In this document: in pieces, positions 1-6,487 of the stretch
Numbering within the stretch: position 1 is the first letter of the stretch
How the letters are laid out: every line of letters begins with the position of its first letter
NCBI GenBank assembly: GCA_937901335.1
Contig: CALCHC010000006.1
Location: 1 to 8,172 of the forward strand
Length of the DNA: 8,172 nucleotides
Direction: 5' to 3'
Source: an uncultured Phascolarctobacterium sp.
GTDB taxonomy: Bacteria; Bacillota; Negativicutes; Acidaminococcales; Acidaminococcaceae
Translations under genes and position numbers: made by a program
The notes under the pieces: model-generated
What the model was told of the DNA's origin: nothing
Database searches by the model: none
The model's input: only the letters and a program-made list of their open reading frames with translations

Positions 1-740
1 AGTTTGTCAGGCCATAGTTCCTGTTTGTCGGTACAACGCATTGCCGCTGCTAAGTGTTCATACACTTCCGGATATTGGTCGTTTAAGGCGGCGATGTGTT
101 CCTTCACGTCTTGACGAGTAGTGAAGCCGTCGTAAGGGCAGGGATTTTTTAAAGGCTTCAATTGCAATTTGTCTACCAACTCGCGGACTTCACTTTCCCT
201 GTAATAGAGGAGCGGTCTTAAAACAGTTAAACCTGTTCTGGAAAGAGGAGTTACCGGTAAAAAGGTTCTTAGCTGACCGCTAGTAAAAAGGTTCATAAAG
301 AAAGTTTCTACTGCGTCGTCGTGATGGTGTGCCAAAGCAACTTTGTTAAAGCCAAGTTCTAAGGCTCTGCGGTTAGTGGCAGCGCGTCTAAAATAAGCGC
401 AGGTAAAGCAGGGTGTACTTCCCTTACCTTGCCAAGCAGCATTAACATCTACATCGTCATGGTAATGTTCCAATCCGTAGTGTTTGCAAAATTCTTCCAG
501 TTCTTTTTTCGGAAAGTCCGGAGCGAACATGGCATTGACCGTGTAGCAAGCAAGTTCAAAAGGAATAGGAGAATATTTTTTTATTTCTGCTAAGGCTGCC
601 GTCAATAACATACTATCCTTACCACCACTTAATCCAATCAGGATTCTGTCGCCGGGAGCAAGCATATCAAATTCAATGATGGCACGCCAAAGTTTGCTTA
701 AATCGTCTGCAGGGACGAAAGGGTTACGCTTTTCAGTCAT
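1..740 (-). CDS. ttcA: TtcA-like PP-loop ATPase, tRNA 2-thiocytidine biosynthesis (partial, C-terminus off the left edge)
   Basis: Reading the minus strand from the ATG at 740-738 gives 246 open codons running off the left edge, so only the 3' end is missing. The protein has the PP-loop ATP-pyrophosphatase signature SGGKDS at residues 38-43, which binds ATP to adenylate the target base. It also has a CxxC pair at C111/C114 (context TPCFTCAYFRR), a histidine/aspartate-rich stretch AHHHDDAVET around 137-146, and a later Cys in NPCPYDG (C201). Two cysteines of a CxxC plus a distant third cysteine is the pattern of TtcA-type enzymes, which hold an Fe-S cluster and thiolate cytidine 32 of tRNA in the cytoplasm. 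TilS, the other common PP-loop tRNA enzyme, lacks that cysteine arrangement. The start is supported by an AAAGGAAA ribosome binding site (745-752 on the plus strand) six to eight bases upstream. It is transcribed divergently from pcrA. The family is clear; the exact modified base is inferred, because Bacillota carry several TtcA-like paralogues. Confidence 0.85.
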   Translation of the reverse strand, partial: MTEKRNPFVPADDLSKLWRAIIEFDMLAPGDRILIGLSGGKDSMLLTAALAEIKKYSPIPFELACYTVNAMFAPDFPKKELEEFCKHYGLEHYHDDVDVNAAWQGKGSTPCFTCAYFRRAATNRRALELGFNKVALAHHHDDAVETFFMNLFTSGQLRTFLPVTPLSRTGLTVLRPLLYYRESEVRELVDKLQLKPLKNPCPYDGFTTRQDVKEHIAALNDQYPEVYEHLAAAMRCTDKQELWPDK

Positions 741-744
741 AATA

Positions 745-752
745 TTTCCTTT
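745..752 (-). promoter_or_regulatory. Ribosome binding site of the ttcA-like gene
   Basis: On the minus strand this reads AAAGGAAA, ending four bases before the ATG at 740. It fixes the start of the ttcA-like gene, since no better in-frame start with a Shine-Dalgarno lies nearby. Confidence 0.7.
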
Positions 753-768
753 GCATAAAAGATTAAAT

Positions 769-784
769 TGTTTCACGTGAAACA
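769..784. promoter_or_regulatory. parS: parS centromere site (ParB/Spo0J binding site)
   Basis: The sequence TGTTTCACGTGAAACA is a perfect 16-bp palindrome and matches the widely conserved bacterial chromosomal parS consensus at every position. ParB (Spo0J) loads here as a CTP-dependent clamp and spreads along the flanking DNA. ParA and SMC recruitment then drive origin segregation. The site is non-coding, lies 28 bp upstream of the ttcA-like start codon, and is inside that gene's probable transcribed leader. A random exact 16-mer match in a bacterial genome is very unlikely. Chromosomal parS sites usually cluster in the origin-proximal part of the chromosome, so this locus is probably there; that placement is inference. 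Confidence 0.9.
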
Positions 785-806
785 TTTAAAATTTATCAAT
801 ATCTTA

Positions 807-815
807 ATTATAACA
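807..815 (-). promoter_or_regulatory. Extended -10 promoter element for the ttcA-like gene
   Basis: On the minus strand this reads TGTTATAAT: a perfect -10 hexamer (TATAAT, plus-strand 807-812) with the TG dinucleotide one base upstream, the extended -10 form. I see no good -35 hexamer at 16-18 bp, which is tolerated by extended -10 promoters. Transcription would begin near 800, giving a leader of about 60 nt that contains the parS palindrome. Confidence 0.55.
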
Positions 816-847
816 TACTTGCTTTTTAAAGATTTGTAAAATTTTGG

Positions 848-859
848 AATGTATACATT
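848..859. promoter_or_regulatory. 12-bp perfect palindrome, candidate operator between divergent promoters
   Basis: AATGTATACATT is self-complementary over all 12 bases. Its centre (853.5) is 44 bp from the centre of the minus-strand -10 and 42 bp from that of the plus-strand -10, so it is nearly equidistant from both. That placement suits a dimeric regulator acting on both promoters. The regulator is unknown. It is not a recognisable LexA box of the Bacillus type. Short AT-rich palindromes also arise by chance, so confidence is low. Confidence 0.3.
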
Positions 860-889
860 TTCTGCGAAGCACTCTCGGTGTGATTTCTA

Positions 890-898
890 TGTTATAAT
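890..898 (+). promoter_or_regulatory. Extended -10 promoter element for pcrA-ligA
   Basis: TGTTATAAT contains a perfect -10 hexamer at 893-898 with an extended TG at 890-891. The hexamer 17 bp upstream (870-875, CACTCT) does not resemble TTGACA, so the extended -10 probably carries the promoter. Transcription would start near 905, leaving a leader of about 60 nt before pcrA. The 11-mer TATGTTATAAT (888-898) is identical to the element on the opposite strand (807-817). Confidence 0.6.
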
Positions 899-931
899 GG
901 AAAGACTGTAGATAGAAAATATGTTGGTTAA

Positions 932-945
932 GGTGCAGTTGCACC
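932..945 (+). promoter_or_regulatory. Small hairpin in the pcrA leader, followed by the ribosome binding site
   Basis: GGTGCAGTTGCACC can fold as a 5-bp stem (GGTGC/GCACC) with an AGTT loop in the predicted pcrA leader. It ends three bases before the Shine-Dalgarno GGAGG (949-953). It has no U-tract, so it is not a terminator. It could influence ribosome access or mRNA stability; this is inference. The GGAGG lies 13 nt from the ATG at 967, somewhat longer than usual. Confidence 0.35.
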
Positions 946-966
946 ATTGGAGGTCTAGAAATTTTT

Positions 967-3189
967 ATGGTTGATGACACGATTAAGGGACTGAATCCAC
1001 AACAAGCGAATGCTGTACAAACTGTGGACGGTCCTATGTTAATTTTGGCAGGTGCGGGCAGTGGTAAAACCAAAGTGCTTACCTGTCGTATTGCTCATTT
1101 GTTAAATCAAGGTGTGCGCCCTTATAGAATTTTGGCAATCACCTTTACTAATAAAGCTGCTGCAGAAATGCGTGAACGTGTAGACAAAATGGCAGGCGAA
1201 GCTGCTAAAGATGTTTGGCTGCACACCTTCCACGCTTTTTGCGCAAAACTGCTCCGTATTGAAATTCATCATTTAGGACAATACACTAATAATTTTGCCA
1301 TTTACGATACTACTGATACTAAAAGTTTGATGAAGCAAATTCTTCAAGAAATGAATCTTGATGAAAAACGCTACCAACCTTCTGCTGTAATTGGTCGTAT
1401 TAGCAATGCTAAAAACCAATTGCAAACTCCGGAAGATTACGCTAAACAAGCTAGTGATTTTTACGATGGTAAAGTTGCAGAAATCTACGCTCGCTATGAA
1501 GCGAAGTTGCAACAAAACAACGCTCTTGACTTCGACGACTTGTTGCTTCTGACTTTGAAACTTCTTCAAGAAAACGAAGAAGTTCGCACTAAATACCAAG
1601 ATAAGTTTGATTACATCATGGTGGACGAATATCAAGATACCAACCATGCGCAATATTTACTGACCAAGATTTTGGCGGCGAAACATAAAAATATTTGCGT
1701 AGTTGGCGATGCTGACCAAAGTATTTACGGTTGGCGTGGTGCTGATATTACCAATATTTTGGATTTTGAAAAAGATTATCCTGAAGCGAAGTTAGTAAAA
1801 TTAGAACAAAACTATCGTAGCACCCAAGTTATTCTTGATGCTGCAAACGCTGTTATCGACAATAATACTGGTCGCAAGCCTAAAAATTTGTGGACTGATA
1901 ACGGTAACGGCAACCAAATCACTTACTTTAGAGCTATTGACGAACGTGACGAAGCTCGCTTTGTTATTGAACAAATCCAAGCTTTGGACAGCCGTCCCGA
2001 TGTGAAGTTGGGCGATATGGCGATTTTATATCGCACTAACACTCAATCTCGCGTATTTGAAGAAATGCTCATTAAGAGCGGTATTGGCTACAATATTGTT
2101 GGCGGTACTAAATTCTATGAACGCAAAGAAATTAAAGATATCATTGCTTACCTGCGTGTAATCTTTAATCCTAACGATTCTTTGAGTTTGTTGCGTATTA
2201 TCAACGTACCTCGTCGTGGCATTGGTGATGCAACCTTGGCGAAACTGCAAGCTTACGCAGAAGAAAACAATATGAATTTGTTTGATGTTGTTTCTGCTTC
2301 TGGTGATGTGCCGGGATTGAGCAGTCGCTTTGTTGGTAAGCTGGAAGAATTAAGCAGTATTATCTTTGAATTGATGGGCGAAGCAAATTCCGGCGAAGTT
2401 CCTGTTAAACAACTCATTGATAATGTAATGACTAAAACCGGTTATCTTGAAGAACTGGAAAATAGCAAAAGCGCTCAAGACCAAAGCCGTGTAGAAAACT
2501 TGAAAGAATTGCTTTCCGTAGCAGAAGATTTCTCCAAAGGCGAGGAAGAAGATAATTTGGAAAACTTCCTGGGTAGAGTTGCTCTTGTTTCTGATATTGA
2601 TGATGCGGAACTTGGTGAAGAAGCAGTTACTTTGATGACTCTCCATTCCGCAAAAGGTTTGGAATTCCCTGTAGTATTCCTCGTTGGTATGGAAGAAGGT
2701 ATCTTCCCCCACGCGCGTACTTTAATGGACGAAGAAGAAATTGAAGAAGAACGTCGTTTGTGTTACGTAGGTATTACCCGTGCAGAACGCACTTTATTCT
2801 TAAGCCATGCGCGTATGCGTACTGTTTTTGGTCACACAGTTTCTTATCCTCCTTCTCGTTTCTTGAAGGAAGTTCCTCGTGCTTTGATTCACGAGTTTAA
2901 ACGTCCTCAATTGCAACGCACTGTTTCTCAACAAGCTGCACCTCAAAGAGAAAAGCGTCCGACCAATACTAACTGGTTCTTACAACCGAAAACTAGCTTT
3001 ATGCCTAAAGAAGCAAGTGCCAACAGTACTACCTTTAGCGCAGGCGAAAAGGTTAGCCACGCTAAATGGGGTGAAGGTACTGTTGTTAGCGTAAACAATA
3101 CTGCTGACGGACAAGAGGTTAAAGTTGCTTTTGCAGGAGCAGGAATTCGCAGCTTGCTTACTAAGTATGCAGTGTTGAAAAAACTCTAA
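967..3189 (+). CDS. pcrA: ATP-dependent DNA helicase PcrA (UvrD/Rep family, superfamily 1A)
   Basis: The product is a 740-residue 3'-5' DNA helicase/translocase that acts in nucleotide-excision and mismatch repair, in clearing RecA filaments and in resolving transcription-replication conflicts. All superfamily 1 motifs are present in order: Q motif LNPQQ (9-13), Walker A GAGSGKT (29-35), motif Ia TFTNKAAAEM (59-68), motif Ib HTFHAFC (86-92), Walker B VDEYQDTN (219-226), motif III GDADQSIYGWRGA (247-259), motif IV QNYRST (281-286), motif V TLHSAKGLEFPVVF (558-571) and motif VI VGITRAERTL (601-610). The region from about 690 (GEKVSHAKWGEGTVV to the end) matches the Tudor-like C-terminal module that contacts RNA polymerase in PcrA/UvrD. 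Length is normal for PcrA. The ATG at 967 is preceded by GGAGG (949-953), and the N-terminus aligns with the family start. It is followed by ligA after 33 bp without a terminator, the classical Bacillota pcrA-ligA arrangement. The enzyme appears fully functional. Confidence 0.97.
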   Translation: MVDDTIKGLNPQQANAVQTVDGPMLILAGAGSGKTKVLTCRIAHLLNQGVRPYRILAITFTNKAAAEMRERVDKMAGEAAKDVWLHTFHAFCAKLLRIEIHHLGQYTNNFAIYDTTDTKSLMKQILQEMNLDEKRYQPSAVIGRISNAKNQLQTPEDYAKQASDFYDGKVAEIYARYEAKLQQNNALDFDDLLLLTLKLLQENEEVRTKYQDKFDYIMVDEYQDTNHAQYLLTKILAAKHKNICVVGDADQSIYGWRGADITNILDFEKDYPEAKLVKLEQNYRSTQVILDAANAVIDNNTGRKPKNLWTDNGNGNQITYFRAIDERDEARFVIEQIQALDSRPDVKLGDMAILYRTNTQSRVFEEMLIKSGIGYNIVGGTKFYERKEIKDIIAYLRVIFNPNDSLSLLRIINVPRRGIGDATLAKLQAYAEENNMNLFDVVSASGDVPGLSSRFVGKLEELSSIIFELMGEANSGEVPVKQLIDNVMTKTGYLEELENSKSAQDQSRVENLKELLSVAEDFSKGEEEDNLENFLGRVALVSDIDDAELGEEAVTLMTLHSAKGLEFPVVFLVGMEEGIFPHARTLMDEEEIEEERRLCYVGITRAERTLFLSHARMRTVFGHTVSYPPSRFLKEVPRALIHEFKRPQLQRTVSQQAAPQREKRPTNTNWFLQPKTSFMPKEASANSTTFSAGEKVSHAKWGEGTVVSVNNTADGQEVKVAFAGAGIRSLLTKYAVLKKL

Positions 3190-3210
3190 CAAATTGTTAT
3201 ATACAATTAA

Positions 3211-3222
3211 GAGGTGAACCTC
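3211..3222 (+). promoter_or_regulatory. ligA ribosome binding site embedded in a palindrome
   Basis: The AAGAGGTG Shine-Dalgarno (3209-3216) is followed directly by its own complement, so GAGGTGAACCTC can fold as GAGG/CCTC with a TGAA loop and end exactly at the ATG (3223). The stem occludes the Shine-Dalgarno core. It also shows that the in-frame GTG at 3214 is part of the ribosome binding site and not the start codon. Confidence 0.5.
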
Positions 3223-5256
3223 ATGTTCAACTTATTTGAAAACGAAGAATTGAAAAGCGAAGCTTTAGCTGAAGCGGAACGTTTACGTAAGGAATTGCGC
3301 CATCACGAGTATTTGTACTATGTTATGGACGCACCTACCATTACGGACGCAGAGTATGACCGTTTAATGATTCGCCTGCGTGAAATCGAAGCGGAATACC
3401 CGGAAGATGTTCCTGCAGATTCTCCCACCCAACGTGTTGGTGGCAAGGTGAACCCGGAATTTACGGAAGTTAAGCATTTAACACCGTTGCTTTCCTTGGG
3501 TAACGCCTTTAGTGCAGATGAACTGCGAGCTTTCGACGAACGCGTGCGTAACGGTTTGCCTAGCGCAAGCGAAGTAGAGTACGTTCTTGAACCGAAGATT
3601 GACGGTTTGGCTTGCAGCCTTGTGTACGAGAACGGCAAGTTAGTGCGTGCCGCAACCCGTGGTGACGGTGTGGTAGGCGAAAATGTTACTGCTAACGTGC
3701 GTACCATTCGTGCTATTCCGCTGACACTGACTGTTCCTGCCGGTGAAGAAGTGCCTGAACTTTTAGACGTGCGTGGTGAAGTTTATATGCCTCGTCATGA
3801 GTTCATGCGTTTAAACGAAGAACGTGCGGAAAAAGGCGAAGCAGAATTTGCTAATCCTCGTAATGCGGCTGCAGGTAGTTTGCGTCAACTGGACCCGCAA
3901 GTTACTGCGAAACGCTCCTTAAGCTTTTTTGCCTACAATGTAGGTAACGGTGCTCTTGAAAAGCACAGCGATTCTTTAGCCATGCTCAAAGGCTACGGTT
4001 TCAAAGTAAGTGAAAATTACAAAGTAGTGGCTAATATTGAAGAAGCCATTAAATTTATAGAAGAATTTGACGCTAAGCGTAGTGGCTTGGCTTATGATAC
4101 TGATGGCGCCGTAATTAAGGTGAATGCTGTTTATCAACAACGCATTTTAGGCGCAACTGGTAAAGATCCTCGTTGGGCTATTGCTTATAAGTTCCCGCCG
4201 GAACAAGCGGAAACTACTTTAGAGGATATCGTTTGGCGCGTTGGTCGTACCGGCGTGCTGACTCCCACTGCGGTGCTGACACCGGTGAAACTTTCCGGTA
4301 GCGTGGTAAGCAGGGCGACACTTCACAATGAAGATTTTATTCGTGAAAAAGGTATCTGCATTGGCGATAGAGTAATCATCAACAAAGCAGGGGAGATTAT
4401 TCCCGAAGTTTTGCGTGTTGTGGAAAGCAAACGCACCGGTGAGGAAACTCCCGTGGTGATTCCTGCGGAATGTCCTGAATGTGGCTGGAAGGTTGAACGT
4501 CAAGGCAGTGAAGCTGCCATTAGATGTACCAATCCTCATTGTCCTGCTCTCGGTCGTGAAGGTTTGATTCACTTTGTGAGCCGTGATGCTATGAATATTG
4601 AAGGCTGTGGCCCTTCCGTAATCAATCAGCTCATTGATAGCGAGCTTGTTCGTGACGCAGCGGACTTGTATTCCTTAAATAAAGAAGACTTACTTAAACT
4701 GGAACGCATGGGCGAAAAATCTGCGGATAATTTGCTCAAAGCTATCGAAGCCAGCAAGGAAAACGAACTTGATAAACTGCTCTTTGGTTTGGGTATTCGT
4801 CACGTTGGTGCGAAGGTTGCCCGTATTTTGGCAGAAGAATTCGGGACGGTGAAGAAGCTTTTAGAAGCACAACCTGAACAGTTGGCGGCGATTCGTGATA
4901 TTGGCGATAAGATTGCTGAAAGCGTAGTAACTTGGCTTTCCGTACCTACCAATGTAGACTTGTTGAAACGCTTGGAAAAAGCAGGTCTTAAAATGGAATT
5001 TGCTGTTCGTGCTAAGAGCGAAAGCAATCCTTTCTTTGGCAAAACTTTAGTATTTACCGGTACTCTGCCCACTCTTGGTAGAGCAGAAGCACAAACCATG
5101 GCGCAAGATGTTGGTGCGAAAGTAAGTGGAAGCGTAAGCAAAAAGACGGATTACGTTATTGCCGGTGCGGAAGCGGGCAGTAAGCTGGAAAAAGCTGAAA
5201 AGCTGGGCGTAACGGTTATAGACGAAGAAACATTTCTGAAAATGTTAAAAGAGTAA
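3223..5256 (+). CDS. ligA: NAD+-dependent DNA ligase LigA
   Basis: The product is a 677-residue ligase that seals nicks during lagging-strand replication and repair using NAD+. The N-terminal domain Ia has the NMN-binding region (HHEYLYYVMDAPTITDAEYDRL, about 27-48). The adenylation motif EPKIDG (123-128) places the catalytic lysine at K125. Further nucleotidyltransferase motifs include RGDGVVGENVT (146-156), RGEVYMP (184-190) and DGAVIKV (294-300). The OB fold follows, and a zinc finger uses C417, C420, C435 and C440. Helix-hairpin-helix repeats (about 490-570) and a C-terminal BRCT domain (about 604-677, KTLVFTGTL) complete the family architecture. The start is the ATG at 3223, eight bases after the GAGG; a GTG in frame at 3214 would add three residues but lies inside the ribosome binding site. 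Second gene of the pcrA operon, ended by the terminator just downstream. Intact and of usual length. Confidence 0.97.
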   Translation: MFNLFENEELKSEALAEAERLRKELRHHEYLYYVMDAPTITDAEYDRLMIRLREIEAEYPEDVPADSPTQRVGGKVNPEFTEVKHLTPLLSLGNAFSADELRAFDERVRNGLPSASEVEYVLEPKIDGLACSLVYENGKLVRAATRGDGVVGENVTANVRTIRAIPLTLTVPAGEEVPELLDVRGEVYMPRHEFMRLNEERAEKGEAEFANPRNAAAGSLRQLDPQVTAKRSLSFFAYNVGNGALEKHSDSLAMLKGYGFKVSENYKVVANIEEAIKFIEEFDAKRSGLAYDTDGAVIKVNAVYQQRILGATGKDPRWAIAYKFPPEQAETTLEDIVWRVGRTGVLTPTAVLTPVKLSGSVVSRATLHNEDFIREKGICIGDRVIINKAGEIIPEVLRVVESKRTGEETPVVIPAECPECGWKVERQGSEAAIRCTNPHCPALGREGLIHFVSRDAMNIEGCGPSVINQLIDSELVRDAADLYSLNKEDLLKLERMGEKSADNLLKAIEASKENELDKLLFGLGIRHVGAKVARILAEEFGTVKKLLEAQPEQLAAIRDIGDKIAESVVTWLSVPTNVDLLKRLEKAGLKMEFAVRAKSESNPFFGKTLVFTGTLPTLGRAEAQTMAQDVGAKVSGSVSKKTDYVIAGAEAGSKLEKAEKLGVTVIDEETFLKMLKE

Positions 5257-5259
5257 AAT

Positions 5260-5299
5260 AAAACGAGTGAAAGCTTTTAAAAAGCTTTCACTCGTTTTT
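5260..5299 (+). terminator. Rho-independent terminator of the pcrA-ligA operon
   Basis: A perfect stem of 17-18 bp (5260-5277 paired with 5281-5298, core AACGAGTGAAAGCTTT) has a three-base loop and ends in a T-run at 5295-5299, beginning four bases after the ligA stop codon. The A-rich left flank gives a short T-run on the opposite strand too, so it may also stop transcription entering from the right. Confidence 0.9.
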
Positions 5300-5320
5300 A
5301 ATTTGCTCATTTTCAAATTC

Positions 5321-5352
5321 AATTTAGTCAAAATAAAAGAAATGGCTAAATT
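5321..5352. repeat. Imperfect inverted repeat upstream of the fic promoter, candidate operator
   Basis: AATTTAGTCA (5321-5330) and TGGCTAAATT (5343-5352) are complementary at 9 of 10 positions across a 12-bp spacer, just upstream of the probable -35 region of fic. It could be a binding site for a regulator, perhaps the winged-helix-like C-terminus of Fic itself. The stretch is very AT-rich, so chance is a real alternative. Apart from this repeat and the promoter I see nothing else in 5300-5427. Confidence 0.3.
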
Positions 5353-5360
5353 AAATTGCT

Positions 5361-5389
5361 TTGTTGCCAAATTGATAGTATCATATAAT
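5361..5389 (+). promoter_or_regulatory. Probable promoter of the fic-hsdM-rhuM operon
   Basis: A perfect -10 hexamer TATAAT (5384-5389) is preceded at 17-bp spacing by TTGTTG (5361-5366), which matches three of six bases of the -35 consensus. Transcription would begin near 5396, about 30 nt before the fic ATG. The fic ribosome binding site AGAGGAA (5416-5422) is correctly placed. Confidence 0.6.
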
Positions 5390-5427
5390 TAAAGCAGTAA
5401 GAGTTTGAAAAGAATAGAGGAATCAAA

Positions 5428-6486
5428 ATGCGTAGGTATAATTACAAAAATATTTATGATAAACTTCTAACTTCTGAAATCGTTAGCCTTCTGACGAAAA
5501 TTCATGAGTTCAAAGGCGAGCAAAATTTGTTTATTGAAGCTAAGAGTGACGTTTTAACTCAGCTTGTTGAAATCGCTAAGATTCAAAGCACAGAGGCTTC
5601 TAATAAAATTGAAGGTATTTATACTTCTGAAGATAGATTGAAAAAAATTGTTCGTGACAAAACAACGCCCCAAACTCGTGGCGAAAGGGAGATTGCCGGA
5701 TATCGTGATGTGCTAGCGACTATTCACGAAAATCACGATTATATTCCGCTGAAATCTACAATAATTTTGCAGCTTCACAGAGACTTATACAAATTTAGCG
5801 GTATGAATTTTGGCGGCGCTTATAAAACAAGCAACAATGTAATTTCTGAAAGAGATTCTCATGGAAATGAGTTTATCCGTTTTCAACCAGTAGATGCTTG
5901 GGAAACTGCTCCTTCCATAGAAGCAGCTTGTGAAGCTTTTGATGAAGCGCTTAAAAATGACGAGCAAGACCCTTTGCTACTCATACCAATTTTTGTTTTA
6001 GATTTTTTGTGTATCCATCCCTTTAACGATGGCAATGGTAGAATGAGCAGACTCTTAACTTTATTGCTCTTGTATCGTGCTGGTTACATTGTGGGTAAAT
6101 ATATTAGTATCGAAAAACTTATTGAGCAATCTAAAGAAACTTATTACGAAACATTACAGCAAAGTTCCACCAATTGGCACGAAGAAGCTAACGACTATTT
6201 GCCATTTGTACGTTATACATTGGGAATCATCGTTGCCGCTTACCGTGAGTTTAGCAAGAGAGTGGAAGTGTTAGTTGTAAGTGACATTAGCAAGCCTAAA
6301 CGAATTGAAGAAATTATTAAGGGAACCGTAGGTAAAATTACAAAAACTGAATTGATTCATAAGTGTCCCGATATTAGCCAAACTACAATTCAAAGAACGC
6401 TTAATGATTTGTGGAAGCAAGGCTTTATTATTAAACATGGTGGCGGTCGTTATACTGCTTATTCTTGGAACAGGGAGAATGACTAA
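5428..6486 (+). CDS. Fic-domain AMP-transferase with N-terminal inhibitory motif and C-terminal winged-helix-like region
   Basis: The product is a 352-residue Fic protein, a family that usually transfers AMP from ATP onto hydroxyl side chains of target proteins. The catalytic loop HPFNDGNGRMSR (197-208) is complete, with catalytic His197, metal-binding Asp201 and phosphate-binding glycines and Arg, so activity is likely. Upstream, SNKIEG (58-63) fits the inhibitory motif [S/T]xxxE[G/N] of N-terminally autoinhibited (class II) Fic proteins, in which the Glu blocks productive ATP binding; the surrounding segment resembles the Fic_N domain. Residues about 105-140 (LHRDL, GGAYKTSNNVI) form the expected pre-catalytic and flap region. 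Residues about 288-347 (RIEEIIKGTVGKITKTELIHKCPDISQTTIQRTLNDLWKQGFIIKHGGGRYTAY) look like a winged helix, suggesting DNA binding or autoregulation. It starts the operon and is followed by hsdM after 1 bp. The target protein cannot be read from sequence. It is more AT-rich than ligA. Confidence 0.9.
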   Translation: MRRYNYKNIYDKLLTSEIVSLLTKIHEFKGEQNLFIEAKSDVLTQLVEIAKIQSTEASNKIEGIYTSEDRLKKIVRDKTTPQTRGEREIAGYRDVLATIHENHDYIPLKSTIILQLHRDLYKFSGMNFGGAYKTSNNVISERDSHGNEFIRFQPVDAWETAPSIEAACEAFDEALKNDEQDPLLLIPIFVLDFLCIHPFNDGNGRMSRLLTLLLLYRAGYIVGKYISIEKLIEQSKETYYETLQQSSTNWHEEANDYLPFVRYTLGIIVAAYREFSKRVEVLVVSDISKPKRIEEIIKGTVGKITKTELIHKCPDISQTTIQRTLNDLWKQGFIIKHGGGRYTAYSWNREND

Positions 6487-6487
6487 A

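Noticed and set aside
848..859. Palindrome upstream of pcrA as a LexA/SOS box
   Set aside because: It lacks the CGAAC-N4-GTTCG pattern of Bacillota LexA boxes and the CTG-N10-CAG pattern of proteobacterial ones.
921..974. 17-codon upstream ORF starting at ATG 921 and overlapping the pcrA start
   Set aside because: No Shine-Dalgarno precedes it, and its sequence is a by-product of the leader hairpin and ribosome binding site.
1273..1653. Long minus-strand open frames across pcrA, ligA, fic and hsdM
   Set aside because: They lie wholly inside strongly conserved plus-strand genes, lack ribosome binding sites and resemble no known family, so they are antisense shadows.
3214..3222. GTG at 3214 as an alternative start of ligA
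   Set aside because: The GTG is part of the AAGAGGTG ribosome binding site; the ATG at 3223 has correct spacing and matches the usual LigA N-terminus.
5364..5389. TTGCCA (5364-5369) as the -35 of the fic promoter
   Set aside because: The spacing to TATAAT is only 14 bp; TTGTTG at 5361-5366 gives 17 bp and is preferred.
6404..6487. Upstream starts for hsdM, including ATG 6404 and ATG 6479
   Set aside because: The 6404 start would overlap the fic coding region by over 80 bp with a non-family N-terminus. The 6479 ATG abuts the GGGAG ribosome binding site, which is better spaced for 6488.
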